Of a stretch of 64,000 bases of DNA, positions 10,436 through 19,127 are shown piece by piece; positions within the stretch are counted from its first letter, which is position 1, and each line of letters starts with the position of its first letter. This DNA comes from Paenibacillus amylolyticus. Lineage in GTDB: Bacteria; Bacillota; Bacilli; Paenibacillales; Paenibacillaceae. A program made the position numbers and the translations under genes. The stretch covers positions 6,386,001-6,450,000 of the forward strand of contig NZ_CP121451.1 in NCBI RefSeq assembly GCF_029689945.1. Direction: 5' to 3'. Under the pieces are notes generated by a model. It worked only from the letters and a program-made list of their open reading frames with translations. It was not told the DNA's origin and made no database searches.

Positions 10436-12421
10436 TTATCCATACACCCCCTGGGCACTGGAGACGATCTGACTGTTCAGTCCATCGGTAATCTTGTTGA
10501 TGATGCTGTCCACGTCGTGTCCGCTGTTGATATCACCTGTAGTGACCTGAACAGTTGGCGTCAGACTGACAAATCGCTGAATCGCCTGCATCTCTGCCAG
10601 CTCACGCATCAGTTTCAAGTCCTCGCTCGTCACATCTACTGTGCCATCCACGTCACCGATCTTGTCCACCTGTCCAATATTGTTGATTTTGTTGATGTTA
10701 CTCATGTTGCTGTTGGGAACAACGGTGGGAGCAGGTGCTGCTGGTATCGATGGCATAGGAGGTGTTTTGGGTATTTCGGGTGTGTAGTCTTTGCCAAATT
10801 TATATGGTAAATCTTTATCCTTGGAATCCGAATTCGAGGTTGAAGAGAAACCAGAAAGTAAATCCTCCGCAACCTTCTGACCATCTTCAAAAGCTTTAGG
10901 ATTGTATTCTCCGTCCATTTTGAAGAATGTCTTTACATCTTTATCACTCGTAGGCTCCCAGGATTCCAGACCTTTCTTCCACTCCTTTATTTGCTTGCCA
11001 CCTAAATTAATATCTGACTCTTGAAACAAACCAATATTAAAGCCAAAAGTTTTGTTAACGAGTTTAATCAGACTGTTCAGTCCACCATTAATTCGTTCCA
11101 TTGCATCTTCAATTACAGTTACAACGTTATAGAATAGATCAAATATGAAAATCCCCGTATCTTTAAATAATTTCTGTAAAGCATACATCGGAGCTCTGAA
11201 AGCGTTGAAAATAGCCTCCCCCAGCGAAGCAAACAGATTCCACACTGTAGCCACTACTACTCGTACGATTTCTCCAAGCATCATAAATGAACCTATAATG
11301 ACTCCCAAAATTTCTGTACCAGACATCCCCATCATGTTCAAAATTCCAATAACTGCCGCAATCGCAGCAATAGCCAAAAGAATCGGCCAATTTAGCAATA
11401 ACCACGCAGCAACGAGACTATAGACTTGTGCGATGACCAATGCCAGTACAACAATTGCCAATGCCATCAGGATAGGCTGAATGATATCCCAGTTCTGCTG
11501 AATCACGGCTGCAAGGTATAAAATGCCGTCTATCAGCATCGTTAACGCGTTTGCTGCAACCGTAAATGCGTTGCTAATCCACTCAATAATGACCGTGAAA
11601 TCCCCATTTGCAAAGGCTTCATTTAATCGATCCAGTAAAGGTGTTAAAGCAACGAGGGCTGCCTGTCCAATCTGACCGAGAACCCCATTAAACTGATTAA
11701 CTAGTGCATTCCACTTCTGAAACGGTGAATCCAACATGGTGTCGAAAGCCTGTTGGGTATAGCCTTGTTTTTGTAAAATGACATCAAGCTTTTGTATAAA
11801 ATCATCCAGATTGGATGAATCAATACTTTGTTGCAGACCTGCTCCATTCAAAATCTCTTCTGGAATATTAAAAGAGCTTGCCAGTTCACCGTTATCACCA
11901 TTCATTGCGGCCACCAAAGCACTGGATGCATCCGAGATACTTTTTCCGTCTGGAGAAAGCATGCTTAACCGTTTAGTCATGTCTCTCAGCTGATCAACCT
12001 GGTCCGTATTCTGCGCATACGGGATGAGAGATAGTGCACCTTTCAAAGCATCCGTAACATTCTGTCCGCTCTTGAAAGTTTCCGCACGGTAGCGATTAAA
12101 GATTGTCTCCCCCTGAGCATCATCACCCGTAGCAGCCATATAGCGTTGCTTCAGATCCTCTTCCTGCGCTGCTGGTACAAGAACCGCTTGTCCTGCTGAT
12201 TTCATCATGTTGATCCAGGAACGCACGCGCTGGGCTCCTTCTGCAAAAGCTGCGTTTACTTTGGCTTGTTCCTCGGATACCCCTTGTAACAGTTTGGATG
12301 CCATTGCAATACTGTTCAGTCGAGCAGAATTAAACATGGTACTTATAGCAGCAGGTAATTGTTGAAATTGCGTTACTATACGTGTTGAAGTAAGGTACAG
12401 TCTTGCAAACATGGCATACAT
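10436..12421 (-). CDS. xkdO: Tail tape measure protein, module 1
   Basis: A 661-residue tape measure protein, which sets tube length and carries membrane-active segments. Order: a helical N-terminal part with VSEEQAKVNAAFAEGAQRV, a region resembling tape-measure N-domains (ALKGALSLIPYAQNTDQVDQ), then hydrophobic segments around residues 280-390 (ILMALAIVVLALVIAQVYSL, LLNWPILLAIAAIAAVIGIL). A Pro-rich low-complexity stretch lies near residue 565 and a helical C-terminus follows. It follows the chaperone gene, the invariant position for tape measures. Shorter than the PBSX homologue. By the usual length rule a tail shaft of roughly 100 nm is expected (inference). Confidence 0.9.
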   Translation of the reverse strand: MYAMFARLYLTSTRIVTQFQQLPAAISTMFNSARLNSIAMASKLLQGVSEEQAKVNAAFAEGAQRVRSWINMMKSAGQAVLVPAAQEEDLKQRYMAATGDDAQGETIFNRYRAETFKSGQNVTDALKGALSLIPYAQNTDQVDQLRDMTKRLSMLSPDGKSISDASSALVAAMNGDNGELASSFNIPEEILNGAGLQQSIDSSNLDDFIQKLDVILQKQGYTQQAFDTMLDSPFQKWNALVNQFNGVLGQIGQAALVALTPLLDRLNEAFANGDFTVIIEWISNAFTVAANALTMLIDGILYLAAVIQQNWDIIQPILMALAIVVLALVIAQVYSLVAAWLLLNWPILLAIAAIAAVIGILNMMGMSGTEILGVIIGSFMMLGEIVRVVVATVWNLFASLGEAIFNAFRAPMYALQKLFKDTGIFIFDLFYNVVTVIEDAMERINGGLNSLIKLVNKTFGFNIGLFQESDINLGGKQIKEWKKGLESWEPTSDKDVKTFFKMDGEYNPKAFEDGQKVAEDLLSGFSSTSNSDSKDKDLPYKFGKDYTPEIPKTPPMPSIPAAPAPTVVPNSNMSNINKINNIGQVDKIGDVDGTVDVTSEDLKLMRELAEMQAIQRFVSLTPTVQVTTGDINSGHDVDSIINKITDGLNSQIVSSAQGVYG

Positions 12422-12443
12422 TCATTTCTCCCTCCTTTCCTTT

Positions 12444-13044
12444 TTATTTCTTCCGGGCGCGATTCTTGGACCGTTCTTTCTTCTCTTCCTCCACCCGGAT
12501 GGAGATCATCGCATAGATCGCCGCTCGTTCTCGCATGGAGAAAGCCATTAGCTCATGCGGTAAAATGTTCAGTTCATGGAGAGCGTAATAAGCCAGATTG
12601 GCTTCGGAATCGCCCTCTTTAATTAGTTTTTTACGTCATCCACCAGTTCGTTCATGTCCTGATTGAAGCCGTTCAGCTTCTGAACCTGTTCGCCGAGCGA
12701 AGCAAATTCCCCAGGCAACAGCATTTTCCGCAAAAGTGATTCTGCCCCCATTACGCCATATGACCGCTGGAGTTCTGCATTTTTCAGATCAGGATACACT
12801 ACACTTGCACTCATCAGGCGGGCCATGTAATCATTCGCATCGATGTCGGGTGTGTAGACACCGTTCTTGCCCTTGATTTTGCGAGTAGCCGCTTTGCGGC
12901 ATTCCTGGTTTTCATCCTCGGTCATGCTGCGCAGTTTCCAGGCAACCGGCTCGCCCTTTTCATCCTTGAAACGGGGGATACGATATACTCCTCCGTTGTA
13001 TCCATTGCTGCATTTTGGGCAAAAAACATACTCAATCCACTCAT
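12444..13044 (-). CDS. xkdN: Tail assembly chaperone XkdN with -1 frameshift extension, module 1
   Basis: The zero-frame product (12623-13044, about 140 residues) starts MSGLSMFFAQNAAMDTTEE after a strong GAGGAGG site, continues SPRFKDEKGEPVAWKLRS, and ends ELVDDVKN. Its last two sense codons, AAA AAC, lie in the heptamer A-AAA-AAC at 12632-12626. Slipping back one base there gives KKLIKEGDSEANLAYYALHE and runs to a stop at 12444, adding about 60 residues just before the tape measure. This is the gpG/gpGT arrangement of tailed phages. Separately, the G5 run at 12973-12977 (C5 in the coding strand) appears to lack one base, which breaks the N-terminal part. Confidence 0.85.
12626..12632 (-). 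promoter_or_regulatory. Programmed -1 ribosomal frameshift site, module 1
   Basis: Slippery heptamer A AAA AAC in the correct phase, directly before the zero-frame TAA of the tail assembly chaperone. The -1 frame is open for about 180 bases and ends just before the tape measure start. Confidence 0.8.
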
Positions 13045-13213
13045 GTATTGTTCCTCCTCTAAAGTTAGGCTCCCCGCCGCCACAAGCGGCGAAGAGCAGA
13101 ATGTTGACACGCCAAATAGCCCGTAACACAGGCAAGTGGAACAGGTTTCTTTTACAAACCCGCTGCTAATTTATACGCTTTATATCTTAGAGTACTATGC
13201 TTTCCACGCTATA

Positions 13214-13672
13214 TTACTTCGGCAGATTGAACGATACAGGCATATCGACATCTTCAAAGGTAAAGCTCACTTCTTCCTCCAGCGCCTCCGCCTCGGTATC
13301 CAGGGATGCCATGATTACACTGTCGAGGTTAACGCCTTTGAGGGTCACCGTCTGTTTGCCAATCGTAGACGAAGGATCTTCGTTGGTCACTTCAATGTCA
13401 AAGTACGTATCCACACCATTCTGCATGTACTGGAGCATCAGCTCACGGAAACGGGAAGTGGTATAAAAGATCGTCATGGAACCCGAGCCAGACCAACCGG
13501 TTGCTTTGTGCTGTACACCGCGGCGACCCAACGTTTTGACCTCTGCTTTTTGCTTCTCCACCGTTGCTTCCAGCGTCTTCACATAGAACATTTCTTCCGT
13601 CTGTCCGTTAATCGTTGCGTATGCACGGCCTTCCTGGCCGGAGATCGTGTCGCTTGCTTTCAAAAATGCCAT
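13214..13672 (-). CDS. xkdM: Tail tube protein XkdM, module 1
   Basis: A 152-residue tail tube protein (DUF2001/XkdM), which stacks as hexamers inside the sheath. Seen: DTISGQEGRAYATINGQTEE at the start, VEKQKAEVKTLGRRGVQHKA and GWSGSGSMTIFYTTSRFRELM in the middle, and EEEVSFTFEDVDMPVSF near the end, the usual XkdM pattern of a beta-barrel ring subunit. It lies one base after the sheath stop in the same strand, so sheath and tube are made together. The module 2 tube is about 30% shorter at the termini but shares the GTGTITGYKVTSDMI-type core. Confidence 0.92.
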   Translation of the reverse strand: MAFLKASDTISGQEGRAYATINGQTEEMFYVKTLEATVEKQKAEVKTLGRRGVQHKATGWSGSGSMTIFYTTSRFRELMLQYMQNGVDTYFDIEVTNEDPSSTIGKQTVTLKGVNLDSVIMASLDTEAEALEEEVSFTFEDVDMPVSFNLPK

Positions 13673-13673
13673 C

Positions 13674-14990
13674 TTAAACCACCTTCACTTTCATATATAC
13701 TTTTTCAACGGAATCCACCGGTTGGACCTGAATCTCGATCAGAATGCTGTCAGTTTCATTGCCCGGAGTAACAGTGATATCTGTTTTGGAATCAAAATTT
13801 TGAATGGCACCGATATCCTGAAGCTGCTTCAGATAAGTGACACATTGGGAACGGAAAAGACTGCGTCCATCTTCGTTGTTGTTCACTTTGCCGATGTAGT
13901 AGGACTCGAAAATCCGTTTCATATCGTTAGCGATACCATCGAGAACACGAACAACACGGTTTTTGGCAAAATGACGTGCCTTATCCGGTGTTACGGAACG
14001 GAATGTATTTACATCCTGCTCTACCACTGCGCGGTTGCTGCTCGCTGTAAACACAAACTCACCATTACGCAGGGCTGCTTCTGTCTCGCTGTGTGTCAAT
14101 CGACCATTCACATCCACAGCGTCATCATATGCACGGAATGTCAGGGATTCATTCAGGTTAGCTCCCGCTGTTGCACCGGCAGTCCATGCTACGGTTTGTT
14201 TCGGCGTAAGCACGGTACCGTCTGCGAGCACAACACCATTTTTCACACTGATGATTCCTTCATGATCTGCAGCCGGATAATCGGACAGAACCAGGTGCAC
14301 CTTCTTGCCTTCGGTATCACGCAAACGTTTGATGTAAGCTGTGTAGACTGACTTGAGTGTGGCATCGTCTGAGATCAGACCAACCGTGTTAAAATCCAAT
14401 ACTTCCAGCTTGGTCAGGAAATCAGCATGCTCTTGGTTCGTTGCTGTACCATCCAATCCACCTGTTAGTGGAAGTGACGCTGTAGCTGTGAGTGCACCTT
14501 CACCAGTAAATGTGACGTATGCGTTGGATTCCAGAGCTTCGATGGCGGACGAAGTTTGTTTGTCCACTTCTTTACCCGCAAGCAACGTGGAAACGTCCAA
14601 TTGTTCCGGGTCATTGATATTTGCCGAAATCACAACTGCCAGATCATTACCACGCACACCGCCGTGTTGGGCGGTCACTGTCAGATTGTCCAGGGTTGCC
14701 TTGGCGTTGGTCCCTGCATTGAGACGATACAGAAGCAATGTCTGCGCCCGTTTCAATGCCTCGCGGATCAGTAACAATTGCGGTGCTGTCCAGTCATACC
14801 CCAATTTGGCTTGTACATCTTCACCTGCCTGTACCGTCAGGATTGTACCAGCTTGTCCCCACGACAATGGAAGTGCCAATGCGACCGTTCCTCGCTCTCC
14901 TACCGTACCGGGCAATGAGCCCTCTGATGCAAAATTCATATATACGCCGGGGCGTACCTTGTTTTGTGTCGTCCATGTTCCTCCAGCCAT
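13674..14990 (-). CDS. xkdK: Contractile tail sheath protein XkdK, module 1
   Basis: A 438-residue tail sheath protein of the XkdK family. The start, MAGGTWTTQNKVRPGVYMNF, is nearly the same as that of the module 2 sheath (MAGGTWEQTNRPVLPGLYMN). Other landmarks are RGTVALALPLSWGQAG, LLLIREALKRAQTLLLYRLN, and near the C-terminus VRVLDGIANDMKRIFESYYI followed by GKVNNNEDGRSLF. The C-terminal domain locks onto the tube in the extended state. The frame is intact. Its start overlaps the stop of a small upstream gene. A sheath shows that this is a contractile, not a flexible, tail. Confidence 0.95.
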   Translation of the reverse strand: MAGGTWTTQNKVRPGVYMNFASEGSLPGTVGERGTVALALPLSWGQAGTILTVQAGEDVQAKLGYDWTAPQLLLIREALKRAQTLLLYRLNAGTNAKATLDNLTVTAQHGGVRGNDLAVVISANINDPEQLDVSTLLAGKEVDKQTSSAIEALESNAYVTFTGEGALTATASLPLTGGLDGTATNQEHADFLTKLEVLDFNTVGLISDDATLKSVYTAYIKRLRDTEGKKVHLVLSDYPAADHEGIISVKNGVVLADGTVLTPKQTVAWTAGATAGANLNESLTFRAYDDAVDVNGRLTHSETEAALRNGEFVFTASSNRAVVEQDVNTFRSVTPDKARHFAKNRVVRVLDGIANDMKRIFESYYIGKVNNNEDGRSLFRSQCVTYLKQLQDIGAIQNFDSKTDITVTPGNETDSILIEIQVQPVDSVEKVYMKVKVV

Positions 14991-15205
14991 TATTGTGCCT
15001 CCCCATTCATAAATTGTTGGATGTGTTCTTGCGCTTCTTGCAAGGTGTATGTTTGTTTTTCCAGCAGAACTGCTGCCAAAATATCTTTCTCCATCCGGTT
15101 GAGTTGCCGGGATTCGGCGAACTGCGATTTGCTGTATTTAGGATTGCTCTTCTGTTGAGCTTCCGGATTTTTAGGATCCTGTTCTTTTTTCGTAAACATC
15201 GCCAA
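14990..15205 (-). CDS. Small protein before the sheath, module 1
   Basis: A 71-residue charged, helical protein of unknown function. It begins MAMFTKKEQDPKNPEAQQKS and ends QEAQEHIQQFMNGEAQ. The module 2 gene at 28299-28505 lies at the same place and ends EETQERINQFMKAKVKG, so the C-terminal helix (QE-x-I-x-QFM) is shared. Both overlap the sheath start by one base. The conserved position and coupling suggest a sheath chaperone or adaptor, but that is inference. Confidence 0.7.
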   Translation of the reverse strand: MAMFTKKEQDPKNPEAQQKSNPKYSKSQFAESRQLNRMEKDILAAVLLEKQTYTLQEAQEHIQQFMNGEAQ

Positions 15206-15253
15206 TGCGCCTCCCTATTCCTTTCATACTGATCCCCTCATTCGGTTAGTTAA

Positions 15254-15470
15254 GTTCAACTAAAGAATAGTTACATGTGCCACTCCGATGACAGAACAAA
15301 CTTCCGATCGCTGTTATCTCCAGATTTTTTTGATTTCCTTTTTAAAGGGGAAAATCCGGGGTTAAAGGCGCAGTGTATGCTTCCGAAGTAGCTTTCTTTC
15401 AGAAAGCTTTTAGCTCCGCTTCTTCAGGTTATTTCTGTCCTCTCCGTTTTCGTGTAGATGTTAGTTGAAT
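15254..15470 (-). repeat. Intergenic hairpin element, copy 2 (before small gene and sheath 1)
   Basis: A copy of the window's hairpin element, between the tail-terminator-like gene and the small pre-sheath gene, sense to the transcript. The core is TTATCTCCAGATTT with AAATCCGGGGTTAA (about 15315-15366). It has the extra AGCTTTC/GAAAGCT hairpin near 15392-15412. Outer arms GTTCAACTAA at 15255-15264 and its inverse at 15461-15470 close the palindrome. Confidence 0.75.
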
Positions 15471-15478
15471 TTATATAG

Positions 15479-15910
15479 TTATTCTTTAGCAGCTTTAAGC
15501 GCGGTAGGTCGCTGTTCAAGTTGTTGCACGGTAGCGGCGGACTCCGACACTTTGTTGGTTCGCATGGTATAGTACACCAGCATTCGCGGTGTGTCGTTTT
15601 CCGTCTCCCAACGCATCTCCGTTGCGCGATAGGGGGTGCCCTCCACATCGATAGTTTCCAGTGCTTCGAACAACTCGTCTGGTAGGGTTGCGGGGATGTT
15701 GTCTGTTTCGAGCCAACGGATTTCAAAAGCCTGAGATTGCACGAAGCGATCGCTTCGTTCCCGGGTGAGTTGGGCGGACAGCAGGCGGTAGGAGATGCCT
15801 TTGGAGTCTAAGGTGGAGCTTGTACCGCCTGTTGCAGGTTGGATTGGCATGTTCGGGAAGTGCTGAGTTAGTGTTGTAGAGATAGAGTCGGTTAAGTGGT
15901 TTATGCTCAT
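15479..15910 (-). CDS. Head-proximal tail protein (DUF6838-like tail terminator), module 1
   Basis: A 143-residue protein at the first position of module 1, after an AAAGGAGGTGAACC ribosome site. It starts MSINHLTDSISTTLTQHFPN and contains YRLLSAQLTRERSDRFVQSQ and FEIRWLETDNIPATLPDELF. Size, position before the sheath and pattern fit the phage tail terminator family (DUF6838), which caps the tube at the head-proximal end. If this is a tailocin the cap would close the particle. The family call is from recall, not a search. No head genes lie upstream; instead the module 2 terminator does. Confidence 0.65.
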   Translation of the reverse strand: MSINHLTDSISTTLTQHFPNMPIQPATGGTSSTLDSKGISYRLLSAQLTRERSDRFVQSQAFEIRWLETDNIPATLPDELFEALETIDVEGTPYRATEMRWETENDTPRMLVYYTMRTNKVSESAATVQQLEQRPTALKAAKE

Positions 15911-16100
15911 GGTTCACCTCCTTTGGGGTTGAATATTTTTACAAAAGGTATCGTTTCTATATGACACCGGACCGGCATCCGATTTTTCGTGTCCTATGTA
16001 TGAAGCCGCTGGGCTACCTGCTGCCAAAATACATTTACCTACTTGTCTCCAAATCAACTCCCCCTGAATTCAATATGAAAGCCCCTGACGGCTCTAGAAC
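15911..16100 (-). promoter_or_regulatory. Gap between modules, possible module 1 leader
   Basis: Between the module 2 terminator and the first module 1 gene. On the minus strand a weak TTGGCA followed about 18 bases later by TCATAC is the best -35/-10 candidate. It is not strong enough to call a promoter firmly, but the terminator upstream means module 1 needs a promoter here or read-through from module 2. Confidence 0.3.
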
Positions 16101-16129
16101 ATAAAAATAGCGCACCACTTAGGTACGCT
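16101..16129 (-). terminator. Intrinsic terminator between the two tail modules
   Basis: On the minus strand AGCGTACC and GGTGCGCT pair over 8 bp (one G-T) around a TAAGT loop and are followed by ATTTTTAT. It begins three bases after the stop of the last module 2 gene, so the modules are, at least partly, separate transcription units. Confidence 0.7.
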
Positions 16130-16131
16130 CA

Positions 16132-16284
16132 TTAAATCCCTTCAGTTTGTTCTAAAATGTAATCCTCGACTGCTTGCCGATAATCAGCATTGGTGATGTC
16201 ATCCAACAAGTACACCTGACCCGTTTTTGGATAAAGTCCTTTGTCCAAGATTTTTTCCGTTGCTTTTCTTACTTGGTTAACCAT
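16132..16284 (-). CDS. Small conserved-looking tail protein, module 2 end
   Basis: A 50-residue protein, MVNQVRKATEKILDKGLYPK through AVEDYILEQTEGI, preceded by AGGAGCG about 10 bases before the ATG. Its start overlaps the stop of the preceding small gene (TAATG). It is charged and helical. The position after the fibre genes is where PBSX has the small XkdX-type protein, but I see no clear XkdX match and do not claim one. Confidence 0.55.
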   Translation of the reverse strand: MVNQVRKATEKILDKGLYPKTGQVYLLDDITNADYRQAVEDYILEQTEGI

Positions 16285-16569
16285 TACAAAATCGCTCCTG
16301 TATTTTCATTAGCCATGAGCAAAATTTGGTCTTCCAATTCTTTTATGTCCTCTTCCACTGTCAGTTCGGTATGAATCCTTTCCAGCACTGGCAGTTTTGT
16401 TTAAGGATCAATTTTCACAATTCTATAAATGTTAAGGCGTCTCATCCATATTCCAGATCAATGTGTTCCAATTTTGTAATCTCGTTTCGTGTCGAGCCGT
16501 CACCTTGCCAAATTGAAGCTACAATTTCACCCTATTGATCATATATATAATTTTCATTCCTGTTTGCAT
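16284..16569 (-). pseudogene. Small fibre-accessory gene, frame broken, module 2
   Basis: A run of good coding sequence spread over shifting frames. It starts MQTGMKIIYMINRVK after AAAGGAAATG. It passes through VASIWQGDGSTRNEITKLEH and NIYRIVKIDP, and ends KLPVLERIHTELTVEEDIKE and MANENTGAIL, overlapping the next small start. At least two indels are needed to join it. The position fits an XkdW-type protein after the fibre. Given the error pattern elsewhere this may be intact in reality. Confidence 0.4.
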
Positions 16570-16681
16570 TGTATTTTCATTTCCTTTCCTGAATATCTTT
16601 ATTCGGTTTTTAACAGACAACAGTATAAGCTTTCCCGGCTCACAACGTCACCCTTTCCCCTACTATCTCTATCTATTTAAA

Positions 16682-17244
16682 TTACAGTGAAACAAGTGTC
16701 GTGTTGAAATAATGCGCAGCTGTTACTGAACTTGTGCTGGTGTTATCGGACCAAAGAACGAGTTTCAAAGGTGCGGTTACATCAAAGTTAGCTGGAGCAG
16801 TGTTTTGAGAAAAATTCCAATTTATAGTATTTGTAGAAGTGTAAGATGAATTGTCTGCCCTGTATTGACAAGTCGAAATCTTCGACTGCAAATCAATAAC
16901 AAAGTACAATAGATTCAAGACTTTTAGACCTTGACCTGCGGCGGAAGAACCATGTATAGGCCAAAAATTAACCCCATCATATAGCGCGAAAAAGCATAAA
17001 CGCTGTCGATTGTCGCTGGTAGAGAAATATACGACACGGTTCCTGTATTTCTCGCCGTTCCTGTTATCAATTTCGCACCCGCCTCAAACGTTGCATAAGT
17101 GTAGGCCAGGTAGTTTCGGTTGTTCGCGGCTAAAGTTATGCCCGTGCTTGAAGCTGGTCCGGGATTCGATACGCTATACTTGCCGCCACCTTGAGGCCCG
17201 GATAACTCTTGGTTACCCAATGAGAAAAAATCAAGTGTCGGCAT
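16682..17244 (-). CDS. Tail fibre-associated protein, module 2 (one frameshift)
   Basis: About 187 residues when one base is restored at the A5 run 16989-16993. The first part starts MPTLDFFSLGNQELSGPQGG and continues to IDSVYAF. The second frame continues LYDGVNFWPIHGSSAAGQGL and ends with NWNFSQNTAPANFD and TTLVSL. The second half aligns with the module 1 protein at 3154-3594 (GQG-x4-L-x-NLY, NW-x-F, PSNFD/PANFD, LKL/FKL). Its start overlaps the stop of the gene before it (TAATG). It is probably a paired fibre tip or accessory protein; the function is inferred from position. Confidence 0.65.
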
Positions 17245-17885
17245 TATGTCACCACCTCCATGACTATATGGGCATGAACAGCGCCAGAAGCTGAACACCA
17301 ACCCTCGATAAATTCGTTTGACGAAATGATCATATCTGCAAACGGGATCAAAATTGTATCGTTTGCGGCTATAGTGTACTTATTAATTAAATTGCAATTG
17401 TCGCCACTCCACCCAAAACGGATAGTTACCGTTTGCGCTGTGGCTGTTACGTTACAAAGTACAAGCGATTTAACTAATCGACTTGTACTTCCGAGGGCTG
17501 GGACTATCGTTGTTGGTGTTGAGCTTGCAGGCATACTCACACGGAACGAGTTAAGGCCCAGTGTAAGTGGGGCTCCGTCCCTTTCTTCTGCCGTTACCCT
17601 AGCGTTGACATAGGGGGCTGAGCACCACATACGAATGGTTTCGCCTGGAGAGATAACAACATCAGAGATAGGTATAACCAATGTTTGATTTGCTTTCATA
17701 GGCTTGGCGTAAATTAAATAATTAATAGGTGAGCTGTTAAGCGCCATGGTAACGGTGGTGTCCACCGAGTTGACATTACATAGGATAATGGATTTTATAA
17801 TGCACGTCTTATCCGTTTTTCCTGTGTACATGGTTGTGCTTGCTGTTGTGGGGAGTCCATCCCCGTATATTTTAACTACCGCCAT
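17244..17885 (-). CDS. Fibre-associated protein with an internal duplication, module 2
   Basis: A 213-residue protein of no family that I recognise. It is built of two similar halves. Half one has DKTCIIKSIILCNVNSVDTT, then PISDVVISPGETIRMWCSA. Half two has SRLVKSLVLCNVTATAQTVT, then PFADMIISSNEFIEGWCSAS. Each half is a run of beta strands ending in a WCSA motif, so two stacked beta-sandwich domains are likely. It lies between the fibre and the paralogous tip protein and is absent from module 1. It is probably a structural part of the fibre or baseplate periphery of module 2 (inference). Confidence 0.65.
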   Translation of the reverse strand: MAVVKIYGDGLPTTASTTMYTGKTDKTCIIKSIILCNVNSVDTTVTMALNSSPINYLIYAKPMKANQTLVIPISDVVISPGETIRMWCSAPYVNARVTAEERDGAPLTLGLNSFRVSMPASSTPTTIVPALGSTSRLVKSLVLCNVTATAQTVTIRFGWSGDNCNLINKYTIAANDTILIPFADMIISSNEFIEGWCSASGAVHAHIVMEVVT

Positions 17886-19127
17886 CTATAGCGCCCCCCA
17901 TACTTTAGGTTGTGTGTGCAACACCCAAGCACCCCATACTCCGCCCTGCTTAGTCCTCACCCAAAGAGTTGGAACGGAATTTTGTTTGGTAGCCCTTTGC
18001 AAAATATATAAGTCAGAACTAACAATGACCTCAACGTAAAACCCGCCAGTACCACCGCCCACTGGGGCATTCGGAACGCTTGGATTAACAAAATATTGCC
18101 CTGCGGCAATCAAGTCATTAAAGTTAATCGTAGAAAGAGTTGACTTCACTCGACCGCTGTCATTTGTCAGCTTGAACATTTGTCCTTTTTCGAAAAGCGC
18201 CAAATCGTCACCCTCGGCGCTGTACGGAACATCTGTCGAATCTCTTGAGAACTTGATTCTAGTGATTGCTTTAGTAGTGTTTGTTACAGGGCCGGAAACA
18301 ACAAGCCGCAACTTAATAGCGGAAACACCTGTTGGGATTGTTACAACCTTCGTTTTTCGATGCCAATCCATATTACCGTTCGCTGCCAATGACGTTATAG
18401 TCGCATTAGAAGCGGCGTTTATTACTTCTATATTGAAATTCCCTTCATTCATCCCAAATGTATAGAATACAGCCTGTAACATGTAATCGCCTGTACGTAC
18501 ATTTATAGAATCGGAATCCAAAGCGGCGTTCAAACCGCTAGTTAACGAGAAACCCATAAAGAAGTATTTTCCTAACCTAGTATCTGCGCCTGTGGTAGCC
18601 GCCCAATAACTGGACACATCTGGTGGGGCCCAATATGACAATCCTAAATTAGCGGAAGAATTCTTTACGAGGTTGGGCGAATAACCTTCAATGATCGGTT
18701 TTACCGCTGCGGTGGCATACCCCTGGGCGTTTTCGTCAGTTTGGTTCAGCATTTCTTCAAGTTCTGCTCTTGTAGGTACTTTCTTCCACGCACCCCATCC
18801 GAAATAGTAGTTTCTTTGGAACACCTCTAAGTTGCCAGGCTGGAAGGTGGTCAGGGTTTGCAACACTCCCGCATGCGGCTCGACTGTCAAGTGAAATGCC
18901 TCTCCTGTTGGGGAATTAAGCAAGGTTCCTACTGTCGCATTCGTTGGGCAATAATATTCCCCTTCTGTAATATAGCTATTAAGATCAGATTCCGCAGGTA
19001 TAAGGATGGATTCACGTGTAGCCACACCTGCATCAATCTTTTCAAAAATCCTGTTAATACTCTCTCGGGTCACATTCTCGTTCCCCAAGGGAAGAGGTAA
19101 TTTCAGTCGATCTGTTTCTTTTGGCAT
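17886..19127 (-). CDS. Tail fibre protein with pyocin-knob-like domain, module 2
   Basis: A fibre of about 413 residues. The ATG at 19127 overlaps the xkdU stop (TAATG). The N-terminus is short and helical (MPKETDRLKLPLPLGNENVT). Next comes a knob-like domain: DLNSYITEGEYYCPTNATVG, LQTLTTFQPGNLEVFQRNYY and FGWGAWKKVPT, which matches the module 1 fibre (DLNSFVAEGEYY, WGAWVQVPS). The middle resembles a carbohydrate-binding beta-sandwich (LGLSYWAPPDVSSYWAATTG, NVRTGDYMLQAVFY). A second knob-like stretch (FNDLIAAGQYFVNPS, GGVWGAWVLHTQ) lies at the C-terminus. It is much shorter than the module 1 fibre, so the two particles should bind different receptors. Confidence 0.85.
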   Translation of the reverse strand: MPKETDRLKLPLPLGNENVTRESINRIFEKIDAGVATRESILIPAESDLNSYITEGEYYCPTNATVGTLLNSPTGEAFHLTVEPHAGVLQTLTTFQPGNLEVFQRNYYFGWGAWKKVPTRAELEEMLNQTDENAQGYATAAVKPIIEGYSPNLVKNSSANLGLSYWAPPDVSSYWAATTGADTRLGKYFFMGFSLTSGLNAALDSDSINVRTGDYMLQAVFYTFGMNEGNFNIEVINAASNATITSLAANGNMDWHRKTKVVTIPTGVSAIKLRLVVSGPVTNTTKAITRIKFSRDSTDVPYSAEGDDLALFEKGQMFKLTNDSGRVKSTLSTINFNDLIAAGQYFVNPSVPNAPVGGGTGGFYVEVIVSSDLYILQRATKQNSVPTLWVRTKQGGVWGAWVLHTQPKVWGAL

